From assembly GCF_020707215.1 (NCBI RefSeq), contig NZ_JAJFET010000006.1, positions 183,759-247,758 on the forward strand: a DNA stretch of 64,000 nt. Direction: 5' to 3'. The translations under genes and the position numbers were made by a program. The DNA comes from Sphingomonas sp. PL-96 (lineage in GTDB: Bacteria; Pseudomonadota; Alphaproteobacteria; Sphingomonadales; Sphingomonadaceae). Numbering within the stretch: position 1 is the stretch's first letter; each line of letters opens with the position of its first letter. A model generated the notes under the pieces. It made no database searches. It had not been told where the DNA came from and saw only the letters and a program-made list of their open reading frames with translations. Of the stretch, positions 23,883-31,073 are shown in pieces.

Positions 23883-25275
23883 GGCACGACTCCGCCGGGC
23901 GAGTCGGGCGCCAGCTCGGGGAAATGATGCGCGGTCTTGTCCCAGCGCAGCTCGGCGCCGCGCAGCATCGAGAGGTAGCGGAAGATCGCACGGCGGGCGG
24001 CTAGCAGCGCGACCAGATTGGCGATGATCGCGCGCGGGATGGAGCGCGCGCCTTCCTTCCAGCCGCACCGGCTGCCGACGAAATGGGCGCGCATGGCGAT
24101 GCGCCACGCCAGGAGTGCGCTGTTGCACATCAGCAGGAGGCGCATCGCGGGCGAGACATCCGGCCGATGGGATGCGGTGAGCCAGTGCGCGGCTTCGGTG
24201 ATGCCCCAGCCGACCAGCGCGACATAGGCGGCGGCGAGCACGGGGATGGCGAGGATGGTGCGGCGATCGCGCATCCGCATCCAGTGGTCGGTCGCACGCC
24301 CGCGCGCCGCCCAGCCGGTGCGGTCCCAGCCGGCCAGCGCGATGCCGACCATCCACCGCGCCTTTTGCCGGACGGCGGCGTCGAGTGTCGCGGGGAAATA
24401 GGCGTGCACGCCCACGGGCTGGTCACCGCCGCGTTCGCGCACGTTCAGGAACAGGCCCCGACCGCCCAGCATTGCGATGGTGAGCCCGAGTTCATAATCC
24501 TCGGTCAGGCTCGCCTCGTCGAAGGGCATGCCGCCCCGCGCGATGGCGATGCGCGACAGCATCGGCACCGCAATCGCGCAGCCGGTGCCAGCCAGCGGCA
24601 ACCCGGCACCGAGCGCCTGGCGTACCGGCATCAGCTTGCCATGGGCTTCGGCGAATTCGTCAATATAGTGGCCCGAGATCCAGCGCGAACGCGGATCGGG
24701 CAGCGGCAGCACCGGCAGCTGCACGGTGGTGGCATGGTCCAGCCCTCGTCGAGCAGCCGCAATTCTTCGGGATGGACCAGATCCTCCGCATCGTGGAGCA
24801 CCACGCCCTTGAACGGTCGCGCTTCGGCGCGCTGGTCGGCGAGCAGGGCGTGCCACAGGGCGTTCAGGCAGTCGGCCTTGGTGGTGGGGCCGGGGCGCGG
24901 ACAGACCACCAGCCGGACCCGCCCATCCAGTGCCGCGACCGCCTGGATGGCAGCGATGGTTGCGGGATCGTTGGGATAGGCGCCGGCATAGATGCGATAG
25001 TCGGGGTGTTCGAAGCGCGCGAGCGCGCTGCGCAGCATCAGGCCGATGACGGCCGACTCATCCCAGGCCGGCACGAAGATCGCCAGCCGACCCGGCAGGG
25101 AGGATCGGGGAGGGCGCGGCGTCTCGATCGCAGGGCGACGAAAACGTCGTCCGAAATGAACCAGATCGGTCCCGAGATCGTCGATCCCGCCGATCAGGAA
25201 GCCAAAGGCGGCGAACAGCACAACCTCGTGCAGCGCGCCGTCGAGCAACCCGAGTGCCCCCGCCAAGCCCCCCAA
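23879..25275 (-). pseudogene. nfrB: NfrB-like glycosyltransferase, single-base frameshift
   Basis: Processive family 2 glycosyltransferase, broken into two frames. The first part (25275 to about 24740) has two N-terminal hydrophobic segments, the donor-binding LAIFVPAWDESAVIGLML and the catalytic DAED (LHDAEDLVHPEEL). The second part (about 24745 to 23879) continues with VQLPVLPLP, the acceptor TEDYELGLTIAMLG, QKARW (QxxRW) and three C-terminal membrane helices. The frame shifts at 24743-24745, a CCC (GGG on the coding strand): one extra G would join DEG to LDHATTVQLP and give a 465-aa protein. A TTG start with a GGAGGGGG ribosome-binding site is used. All catalytic motifs remain, so this may be a sequencing error or a recent mutation. 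Confidence 0.8.
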
Positions 25276-25345
25276 GCGAACCCCCTCCGATTCGGTTGAA
25301 GTAACTATGTAGTAAACACGATATTAAGCAAGTCGCGGAAGCCGG
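25276..25345 (-). promoter_or_regulatory. Candidate promoter of the Nfr-like locus
   Basis: The most AT-rich stretch of the neighbourhood. On the minus strand TTGCTT (about -35) is followed after 17 bp by ATAGTT, with a TAATAT and TTTACT in between, then GGAGGGGG and the TTG start. Read by eye; the match to sigma-70 consensus is modest. Confidence 0.35.
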
Positions 25346-25420
25346 ACCCGAAGTTTCAGAATTGTCCCGCCACGAACAGGTTTCGCAGGAAGCGTGGACG
25401 TGCGCGGGAAGGCTTATGCT

Positions 25421-26611
25421 TCACACACCCGTTCGCTCGACTGCCATCGCCGTTGCCTCGCCGCCGCCGATGCACAACGTCGCAACGCCGCGCCGGGCGC
25501 CACGCGCTTCCATCGCCGACAACAGCGTGGCGAGCACCCGCGCACCCGAGGCGCCGATCGGGTGGCCAAGCGCCGTCGCCCCGCCATGCACGTTCACCCG
25601 GTCCTGCGCGATTCCCAGGTCCTGCATCGCGATCATCGCCACGCAGGCGAACGCCTCGTTGATCTCGAACAGGTCGACATCGGCCACCGACCAGCCCGCC
25701 TTGTCGAGCACGCGCTGCACCGCGCCCACCGGGGCGGTGGTGAACTGGGCGGGTGCGCGGGCATGGGCGGCATGGGCGACGATGCGCGCGATCGGCGTGA
25801 GCCCACGGGCCTCCGCCACGGACTGGCGCGTCAGCACCAGCGCCGCCGCCCCGTCCGAGATCGAGGAGGCATTGGCCGCGGTGATCGTGCCCTCCTGGGC
25901 GAACGCCGCCTTCAACGTCGGGATGCGCGCGACGTCGCCCTTCGCCGGCTGCTCGTCAGCGGCGACAGTGACGCTGCCCTTGCGGCCGACCACCTCGACG
26001 GGAACGATCTCCCGGTCGAACGCGCCGGAGGCCTGCGCCGCCTGCGCCCTCGTCAGCGATTCGATCGCGAACGCATCCTGCGCCGCTCGCGTGAACTGAT
26101 ATTCGCGCGCGCTGTCCTCGGCAAAGGTGCCCATCGCACGGCCCGGCTCATAGGCGTCCTCCAGCCCGTCGAGCATCATGTGGTCGTAGATCGTGTCATG
26201 GCCGATGCGCGCGCCGGCGCGATGCTTGGTCATCAGGTAGGGCGCGTTGGACATGCTCTCCATGCCGCCTGCGACGATCAGGTCGCACGACCCGGCCGCC
26301 AGCGCGTCGGCGGCCATCATCGCCGCCTTCATGCCCGATCCGCACATCTTGTTGACCGTGGTCGCCTCGACCGACTGCGGCAGCCCGGCATGGAGCGCCG
26401 CCTGCCGCGCCGGCGCCTGGCCCAGCCCGGCCGACAGCACGCAGCCCATATAGGCGCGCTCAATGTCCTCCGGGGCGACGCCTGCGCGCTCGACGGCCGC
26501 ACGGATCGCGGTGGCGCCCAGCCGAGTGGCGGGCACGGCCGCGAGCGCCCCCTGGAACCCGCCCATCGGCGTACGGGCATAGGACAGGATCACGGTCGGG
26601 TCGGCGGTCAT
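25421..26611 (-). CDS. Acetyl-CoA acetyltransferase (thiolase)
   Basis: 396-aa thiolase II, which condenses two acetyl-CoA to acetoacetyl-CoA (or the reverse) in the cytoplasm. The nucleophilic Cys90 is in NKMCGSGMKA, the covering-loop and NEAF motif is FEINEAFACVA, the catalytic His is in NVHGGATALGHPIGASGAR, and the second catalytic Cys is in TLCIGGGEATAMAVE. Could serve amino-acid or fatty-acid catabolism, or polyhydroxybutyrate synthesis; no phaB or phaC is in the window. The MFS gene lies 68 bp upstream on the same strand. Confidence 0.93.
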   Translation of the reverse strand: MTADPTVILSYARTPMGGFQGALAAVPATRLGATAIRAAVERAGVAPEDIERAYMGCVLSAGLGQAPARQAALHAGLPQSVEATTVNKMCGSGMKAAMMAADALAAGSCDLIVAGGMESMSNAPYLMTKHRAGARIGHDTIYDHMMLDGLEDAYEPGRAMGTFAEDSAREYQFTRAAQDAFAIESLTRAQAAQASGAFDREIVPVEVVGRKGSVTVAADEQPAKGDVARIPTLKAAFAQEGTITAANASSISDGAAALVLTRQSVAEARGLTPIARIVAHAAHARAPAQFTTAPVGAVQRVLDKAGWSVADVDLFEINEAFACVAMIAMQDLGIAQDRVNVHGGATALGHPIGASGARVLATLLSAMEARGARRGVATLCIGGGEATAMAVERTGV

Positions 26612-26679
26612 GGCATCTCTCCTGCGCAGGCGTCGTTGCGCCTGCCGGGCCGATATAGGGCGCGCCGTTCCCGCTGTCG

Positions 26680-27930
26680 CTACTCGTCCACCCAGTCGCG
26701 CGGCAGCACCCGCGCCGCCGCCGCCATCAGCGCGCCTGCCAGCAGATAGAACACCAGCGCCGCCAGCAGCGCATAGCGCAGCGCCTCATCGCCCAACTGC
26801 GGCGTCAGCGCCTTTGACAGCGCGCCCACCAGCCACGATCCCAGCCCCAGCCCGATCAGGTTGTTGATCAGCAGGAAGCACGCGCTTGCGGTGCTGCGGA
26901 GGGCACCCGGCACCAGCTGCTGCACCGCGGTCAGCAGCGGCCCGGGCCAGGCATAGACCAGCGCCTGCGGCACGACGAACAGCGCGAACGCCGCGGCCCA
27001 AGACGCCGAGAGCAGCCCCGCCGCCATCAGCGGCACGCCCGCGACATAGGCGATCGCCGGCACCAGCGTATAGGCACGCTTGGTCCGCCTTCCCCAGCGA
27101 TCGGCGATCCCCCCGCCCAGCAGGATGCCCGCAACCCCGCCGGTGAGCAGCAGCGCCCCGACGAACCGCCCGGTCTCCGCCAGGTCCAGCCCGAAGCTGC
27201 GCATCATCAGGCTCGGCAGCCAGAAGGCGATGCCATAGCCGGCGGTCGATCCGGCGGCGCCGCCCAGCGAGAGAAGCCAGAAGCTCGGCTTGCGCGCCAG
27301 CATCCCGAACACCGGCCGCATCGCGCCGCGCTCGACGGGGCCGCCTCGCGGCGGATCGCGCACCAGCAGCCGGAACACGGGCGCGGTAAGCAGCCCTGCG
27401 ACGCCCATCACCACGAACGCCGTGCGCCATTCGACCGCCGCCGCGATCGCGCCGCCCAGCAACACGCCGACGGCCGACCCGATCGGGATCCCCAGTCCGT
27501 AAATGGCCAGCGCCCGCGCGCGCTTGCCCGGCGGAAAGGTGTCGGCGATCAAGGCATAGGAGGGCGCGACGCCCCCCGCCTCGCCGACGCCCACGCCCAC
27601 CCGGAACAGGAACATCTGCGCAAAGCCTTGCGCGGTCCCGCACAGCGCCGTGAACCCGCTCCAGACGGCCAGGCTGACGGTGATCACCCAGCTGCGGCTT
27701 GTCCGGTCGGCCAGCATCGCGAGCGGAATCGCCAGCGTGCAATAAAGCGCCGCAAAGGCGAGCCCGCCCAGCATCCCCAGCTGCGCATCGGAGAGGCGAA
27801 GGTCCGCCTTCACCGGCATCGCCAGGATGCTCAGGATCTGCCGGTCGAGGAAGTTGAAGCTGTAGACGAGCAGCAGCATCGCCAGCACCACACCGGGCCG
27901 GCGGTGCGGCGAACCAGCAGGTGCCGGCAC
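26680..27930 (-). CDS. MFS transporter
   Basis: 416-aa polytopic protein with twelve hydrophobic segments. MFS motif A-like sequences are GLAFAALYCTLAIPLAMLAD after TM2 and ILLGGGIADRWGRRTKR after TM8. The opening VVLAMLLLVYSFNFLDRQIL is typical of the spinster/anion-cation symporter type MFS proteins in sphingomonads. Substrate unknown. It begins 1 bp after the DUF177 stop, so it is in an operon with DUF177 and the chaperone gene, an odd functional mix. Confidence 0.88.
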   Translation of the reverse strand: MPAPAGSPHRRPGVVLAMLLLVYSFNFLDRQILSILAMPVKADLRLSDAQLGMLGGLAFAALYCTLAIPLAMLADRTSRSWVITVSLAVWSGFTALCGTAQGFAQMFLFRVGVGVGEAGGVAPSYALIADTFPPGKRARALAIYGLGIPIGSAVGVLLGGAIAAAVEWRTAFVVMGVAGLLTAPVFRLLVRDPPRGGPVERGAMRPVFGMLARKPSFWLLSLGGAAGSTAGYGIAFWLPSLMMRSFGLDLAETGRFVGALLLTGGVAGILLGGGIADRWGRRTKRAYTLVPAIAYVAGVPLMAAGLLSASWAAAFALFVVPQALVYAWPGPLLTAVQQLVPGALRSTASACFLLINNLIGLGLGSWLVGALSKALTPQLGDEALRYALLAALVFYLLAGALMAAAARVLPRDWVDE

Positions 27931-27931
27931 C

Positions 27932-28453
27932 TTACTTCAGCTTGTCCTTGAGCACCGAGAACGCCGTGAACGGCTCGACCTCGTCCTCTCGCACCACGCC
28001 CGCCTCACGCAGGATTTCATCCGCGTTCGGCGCGCGCGGGAACGGATCAAGCGCCAGCGCCAGCGTCTCTGCCGCCGCCTCGCCCAGGTCGATCGCCCCG
28101 CCTTCGAAGAACATCGTGTCGCATTCCTCGGCCGACAGCTCGAGCTCGTCGCCCTCGGGCGTGCCCTCGGGCAGGAAGCGCAGCTGGAAACGCTCGTCGA
28201 TCTTGGCCGGCACCGGCTCGGCGGTCGCCACGCAGCTTTGCACCACCGCCCCCTTGAGGGTCCCCGACGCGATCACCCCCGCCGCATCGCGCCGGAGCGT
28301 GAAGTCTGCAGCCAGCGCGTCGATCGACACGAGCCGGAACCGCTTGGCCAGTGCTGCGCGCTCCTCGGGCGTCGCCTCTACCTGAACTTCGCTGTCGCCG
28401 GTGCCGATGCGGTCGAGCCGGTGGGGTCGGCTGAATTCGGGCGTGGGGGTCAT
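27932..28453 (-). CDS. DUF177 (YceD) family protein
   Basis: 173-aa acidic protein of the DUF177/YceD family. In plants and bacteria the family is linked to 23S rRNA accumulation, usually with rpmF downstream; rpmF is not present here. Recognisable parts are GTLKGAVVQSCVATAEPVP, and the acidic core DELELSAEECDTMFFEGGAI followed by LALALDPFPRAP. Its ATG overlaps the stop of the CBP3 chaperone gene by 4 bp, and the MFS gene follows after 1 bp. Function inferred from family only. Confidence 0.85.
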   Translation of the reverse strand: MTPTPEFSRPHRLDRIGTGDSEVQVEATPEERAALAKRFRLVSIDALAADFTLRRDAAGVIASGTLKGAVVQSCVATAEPVPAKIDERFQLRFLPEGTPEGDELELSAEECDTMFFEGGAIDLGEAAAETLALALDPFPRAPNADEILREAGVVREDEVEPFTAFSVLKDKLK

Positions 28454-28959
28454 TGGGGAAGCCTTCCAGCAAGCAGGGTGTCGATCGCCGTCGCTGCCAG
28501 TCCGGCGTGCAGCGCCTCCAGCGACGTCACGGCGTGGGTGAGCGGCGCTGCGCCCGGGTTCTCGCCCCGGTAGAGGTTGCGCAGCAGCGCGGGCGCCAGC
28601 GCGCCTGCCGCCAGCCCCTCGCGATAGGCGCCAAGCCGGCCGCCGAGCATCGCCATCATCCGGCCGATATGCTTGCCGACCACGATGTCACCGATCCCGG
28701 ACTGGCGCAGCTGTCCGTCCATGTCGTCCACGAACCGCTCGGCCAGCCGCACTGCCGGCATCGCCCCCTCGGCCGTGTCCTCCAGCCGCAGAAGCACCAT
28801 CGACAGCACCGCCGCCAGCATGTCGAACCGGCCGTCGGTAGTGTCAGGCACTGCCCCCTCGACATACCAGTGCGGCTGCCGGGCGCGTGCGACCACCGCG
28901 TTGTACAAGGGGTCGAGCGGATCGGGCGGCGGCGTACGGAACAGGTCGAGCAGGCGCAT
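28450..28959 (-). CDS. Ubiquinol-cytochrome c chaperone (CBP3-like)
   Basis: 169-aa protein of the CBP3/UQCC1 family that assists assembly of cytochrome bc1. The family core appears as LYNAVVARARQPHWYVEG, then FDMLAAVLSMVLLRLE, and RFVDDMDGQLRQSGIGDI followed by VGKHIGRMMAMLGGRLGAYR. It is the first gene of the minus-strand run and is divergent from bamE with a 117-bp promoter region. This chaperone next to DUF177 and bamE (smpA) is a conserved alphaproteobacterial neighbourhood. Confidence 0.92.
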   Translation of the reverse strand: MRLLDLFRTPPPDPLDPLYNAVVARARQPHWYVEGAVPDTTDGRFDMLAAVLSMVLLRLEDTAEGAMPAVRLAERFVDDMDGQLRQSGIGDIVVGKHIGRMMAMLGGRLGAYREGLAAGALAPALLRNLYRGENPGAAPLTHAVTSLEALHAGLAATAIDTLLAGRLPQ

Positions 28960-29076
28960 GACGGCTTTCGAAAGACATATGGAAACGGCGGGCGGCCTTG
29001 TCGCGCACCGTCAGCCCGCATATTGAGGCGATCGGCGCGCGATGCAATCGCCCGCCGGGTTTGCTGGAGGAAGTCG

Positions 29077-29568
29077 ATGAAGCTGTTTGCGCACCACGGC
29101 GTTGCCGTTGCAGCCGTGGCGCTGGCCGCACTGTCCCTTGGAGGCTGCACGCGCGTGCGCACGCACCAGGGCTATGTGATCGATGCCGACCTTGTGAACG
29201 CCGTCCAGCCAGGCGTCGACAATCGCGACTCGGTGACCAGCACGCTGGGCCGTCCGACCTTCACCAGCCAGTTCGGCGGCGGCGACAGCGAATGGTATTA
29301 CCTGTCGCGCGACAGCCGCAACCTGGCGTTCAACCGGCCAAACCCGGTCGAACAGACCACGATCCGTGTCCGCTTCGACCAGAACGGCACGGTTCGGGCG
29401 ATCGATCGTACGGGCCTCGACCAGGTCGCGTCGATCAGCCCGACGGGCAAGAAGACGCCGACGCTGGGCCGCCATCACAGCTTCTTCCAGGATCTGTTCG
29501 GCAACATCGGCACCGTGGGCGCCGCCGGCATGGGTGGCGCGGGCAGCGGCAACCCGAACCAGCAGTAA
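29077..29568 (+). CDS. bamE: Outer membrane assembly lipoprotein BamE
   Basis: 163-aa lipoprotein of the BAM complex that inserts beta-barrel proteins into the outer membrane. The signal peptide ends in the lipobox LSLGGC with Cys24. The SmpA/OmlA core is clear: GYVIDADLVNAVQPGVDNRD and LGRPTFTSQFGGGDSEWYYL, then the basic VRFDQNGTVRAIDR strand. The C-terminal tail is Gly-rich. ATG 29077 is preceded by GGAGGAA at 7 nt. It is divergent from the CBP3 chaperone and followed by a hairpin. Confidence 0.93.
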   Translation: MKLFAHHGVAVAAVALAALSLGGCTRVRTHQGYVIDADLVNAVQPGVDNRDSVTSTLGRPTFTSQFGGGDSEWYYLSRDSRNLAFNRPNPVEQTTIRVRFDQNGTVRAIDRTGLDQVASISPTGKKTPTLGRHHSFFQDLFGNIGTVGAAGMGGAGSGNPNQQ

Positions 29569-29576
29569 GAACGGCG

Positions 29577-29602
29577 GCTGCGCCGCGTGGCGCAGCTTTC
29601 GT
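29577..29602 (+). terminator. Hairpin terminator after bamE
   Basis: A perfect 8-bp stem, GCTGCGCC and GGCGCAGC with a GCGT loop, is followed by TTTCGTTTC. It starts 8 bp after the bamE stop. The U-tract is interrupted, so termination may be partial. Confidence 0.6.
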
Positions 29603-29694
29603 TTCGCTGACCAGGCGGTTTGCCGCCCGTTCAGCGACGCACGCCTATTCCTCTTCGCATCGGGCATGGTCCCGCTGTGTAAGAGGAGGTTGTG

Positions 29695-30150
29695 ATGCGT
29701 ACCCTGATCCTTGCTGCCTTGGCCGCCGCTACGACGCTGTCGGGCGTGGCGAATCCTGCCGCGGCCAGCGCCCAGTCCCGCTATGATCCCCGGTTCGAGC
29801 GACCCGGCGACCGGCATGTCGAGCGGCGCGGCGAATGGCGCCGGGACGATCGCCGCTATGCCCGCGACCATCGCTGGGGCCGCAACGACTGGCGTGACTA
29901 TCGCACTCAGAACCGCCGGCTCTATGCCCGTGGCGGCTGGCAGGCGCCGTTCCGCTATTCCACCTTTCGCGCCGGCGGCCGCATCGCGCCGTCCTATTAC
30001 GGCACGCGCTACGTGATCGCCGATCCGTGGCGCTATCGCCTGCCGCCTGTGCGCCCCGGCCAGCGGTGGGTGCGCCACTATGACGACGTGCTGCTGGTCG
30101 ACCAGCGCCGCGGCCGTGTCGTTGACGTGATCCGCGGCTTCTATTGGTAA
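29695..30150 (+). CDS. RcnB-family periplasmic protein
   Basis: 151-aa protein with a signal peptide (MRTLILAALAAATTLSGVAN, cleavage near Ala-Ser-Ala) and an Arg/Asp/Tyr-rich mature region. The family end is RPGQRWVRHYDDVLLVDQRR, then VIRGFYW, as in RcnB, a periplasmic factor for nickel/cobalt homeostasis in E. coli; the metal role in sphingomonads is unproven. ATG 29695 has AAGAGGAGG upstream. A preceding GTG would add one residue. It is a stand-alone gene between bamE and a convergent SDR. Confidence 0.85.
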   Translation: MRTLILAALAAATTLSGVANPAAASAQSRYDPRFERPGDRHVERRGEWRRDDRRYARDHRWGRNDWRDYRTQNRRLYARGGWQAPFRYSTFRAGGRIAPSYYGTRYVIADPWRYRLPPVRPGQRWVRHYDDVLLVDQRRGRVVDVIRGFYW

Positions 30151-30156
30151 CGGCGA

Positions 30157-30182
30157 GCGGCCGGGGTTGCGATCCCGGCCGC
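30157..30182. terminator. Palindromic hairpin between convergent genes
   Basis: A perfect 9-bp stem, GCGGCCGGG and CCCGGCCGC, with an 8-nt loop sits 6 bp after the rcnB stop and 10 bp before the SDR stop. It lacks a T-tract on either side, so it may be a bidirectional 3'-end stabiliser or a Rho-assisted terminator. Confidence 0.5.
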
Positions 30183-30192
30183 CCGTGCGGGG

Positions 30193-30972
30193 CTACAGGA
30201 TTCCCGGAAAGGCGCCGCCGTCGATCAACAGGCTTTGACCGGTGATGTAGCCGGCCTGGGCCGAGCAGAGAAAGGCGCAGGCAGCGCCGAATTCGGCCGA
30301 GGTGCCGAGCCGCTTTGCCGGGATCGAGGCTTCGCGCCTGGCGCGTTCCTCGGCCTCGGTGGCGCCGGATTTTGCAGCCGCCTGGGCGACGATGCTGGCG
30401 ATGCGGTCGGTGTCGAATGAACCCGGCAGCAGGTTGTTGATCGTGACGTTCGCGTGGGCGACCGACCGCGCGACGCCCGCGACCAGCCCGGTGAGCCCGG
30501 CACGCGCGCCACTCGACAGGTCGAGGCCGGGGAGCGGCATCTTCACCGAGCCGGAGGTGATGTTGACGATGCGGCCGAACCGCCGCTCGATCATGCCGGG
30601 CAGCAGCGCGTGGATGAGCAGCGTCGGCGTCACGAGGTTGCTTTCCAGCCCGGCCCGGATCTTGTCAGCGTCCAGCTCTTCGAACGGGCGCAGCGGCGGG
30701 CCGGCATTGTTGTTGACCAGGATGTCGGCGTCCGGTGCTGCGGCGAGCAGCGCCTGTCGGCCCTCCTCGGTGCCGACGTCGGCGGCGATCGTGATGACCT
30801 CCGCACCCGTTTCGGCCCGGAGTGCCGCTGCCGTCGCTTGGAGCCGTGCCGGGTCGCGGCCGTTCAGGACGACGCGGGCGCCGGCGCGGGCCAGCGCCTC
30901 CGCACAGCCGCGGCCGAGCCCCGCGCTGGAGGCACAAAGAATGGCCGTCCGGCCGGCGATACCAAGATCCAT
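30193..30972 (-). CDS. Short-chain dehydrogenase/reductase
   Basis: 259-aa NAD(P)-dependent SDR. The cofactor loop deviates from the classical TGxxxGxG: it reads LCASSAGLGRGCAEAL, i.e. S-S-A-G-L-G, as in the SDR subgroup related to FabG-like and 3-oxoacyl reductases of unknown substrate. NNNAGPPL corresponds to the NNAG motif, and the Ser of NITSGSVKMPLPGL precedes an expected Tyr position, where the usual YxxxK is replaced by a region reading SSGARAGL. The missing Tyr and Lys are notable, so catalysis may differ from classical SDRs. The ATG at 30972 begins at the Rossmann strand (MDLGIAGRTAIL). Confidence 0.85.
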   Translation of the reverse strand: MDLGIAGRTAILCASSAGLGRGCAEALARAGARVVLNGRDPARLQATAAALRAETGAEVITIAADVGTEEGRQALLAAAPDADILVNNNAGPPLRPFEELDADKIRAGLESNLVTPTLLIHALLPGMIERRFGRIVNITSGSVKMPLPGLDLSSGARAGLTGLVAGVARSVAHANVTINNLLPGSFDTDRIASIVAQAAAKSGATEAEERARREASIPAKRLGTSAEFGAACAFLCSAQAGYITGQSLLIDGGAFPGIL

Positions 30973-31073
30973 GCTCTGCTCCCGTCTGTTGTCCATCCGG
31001 CGACGCGCGCGGACATTTGCGTTACCAGCCCGCATGCGGCATTTTAGACGCCGGTCAATGGGTAGAGTAGCGC

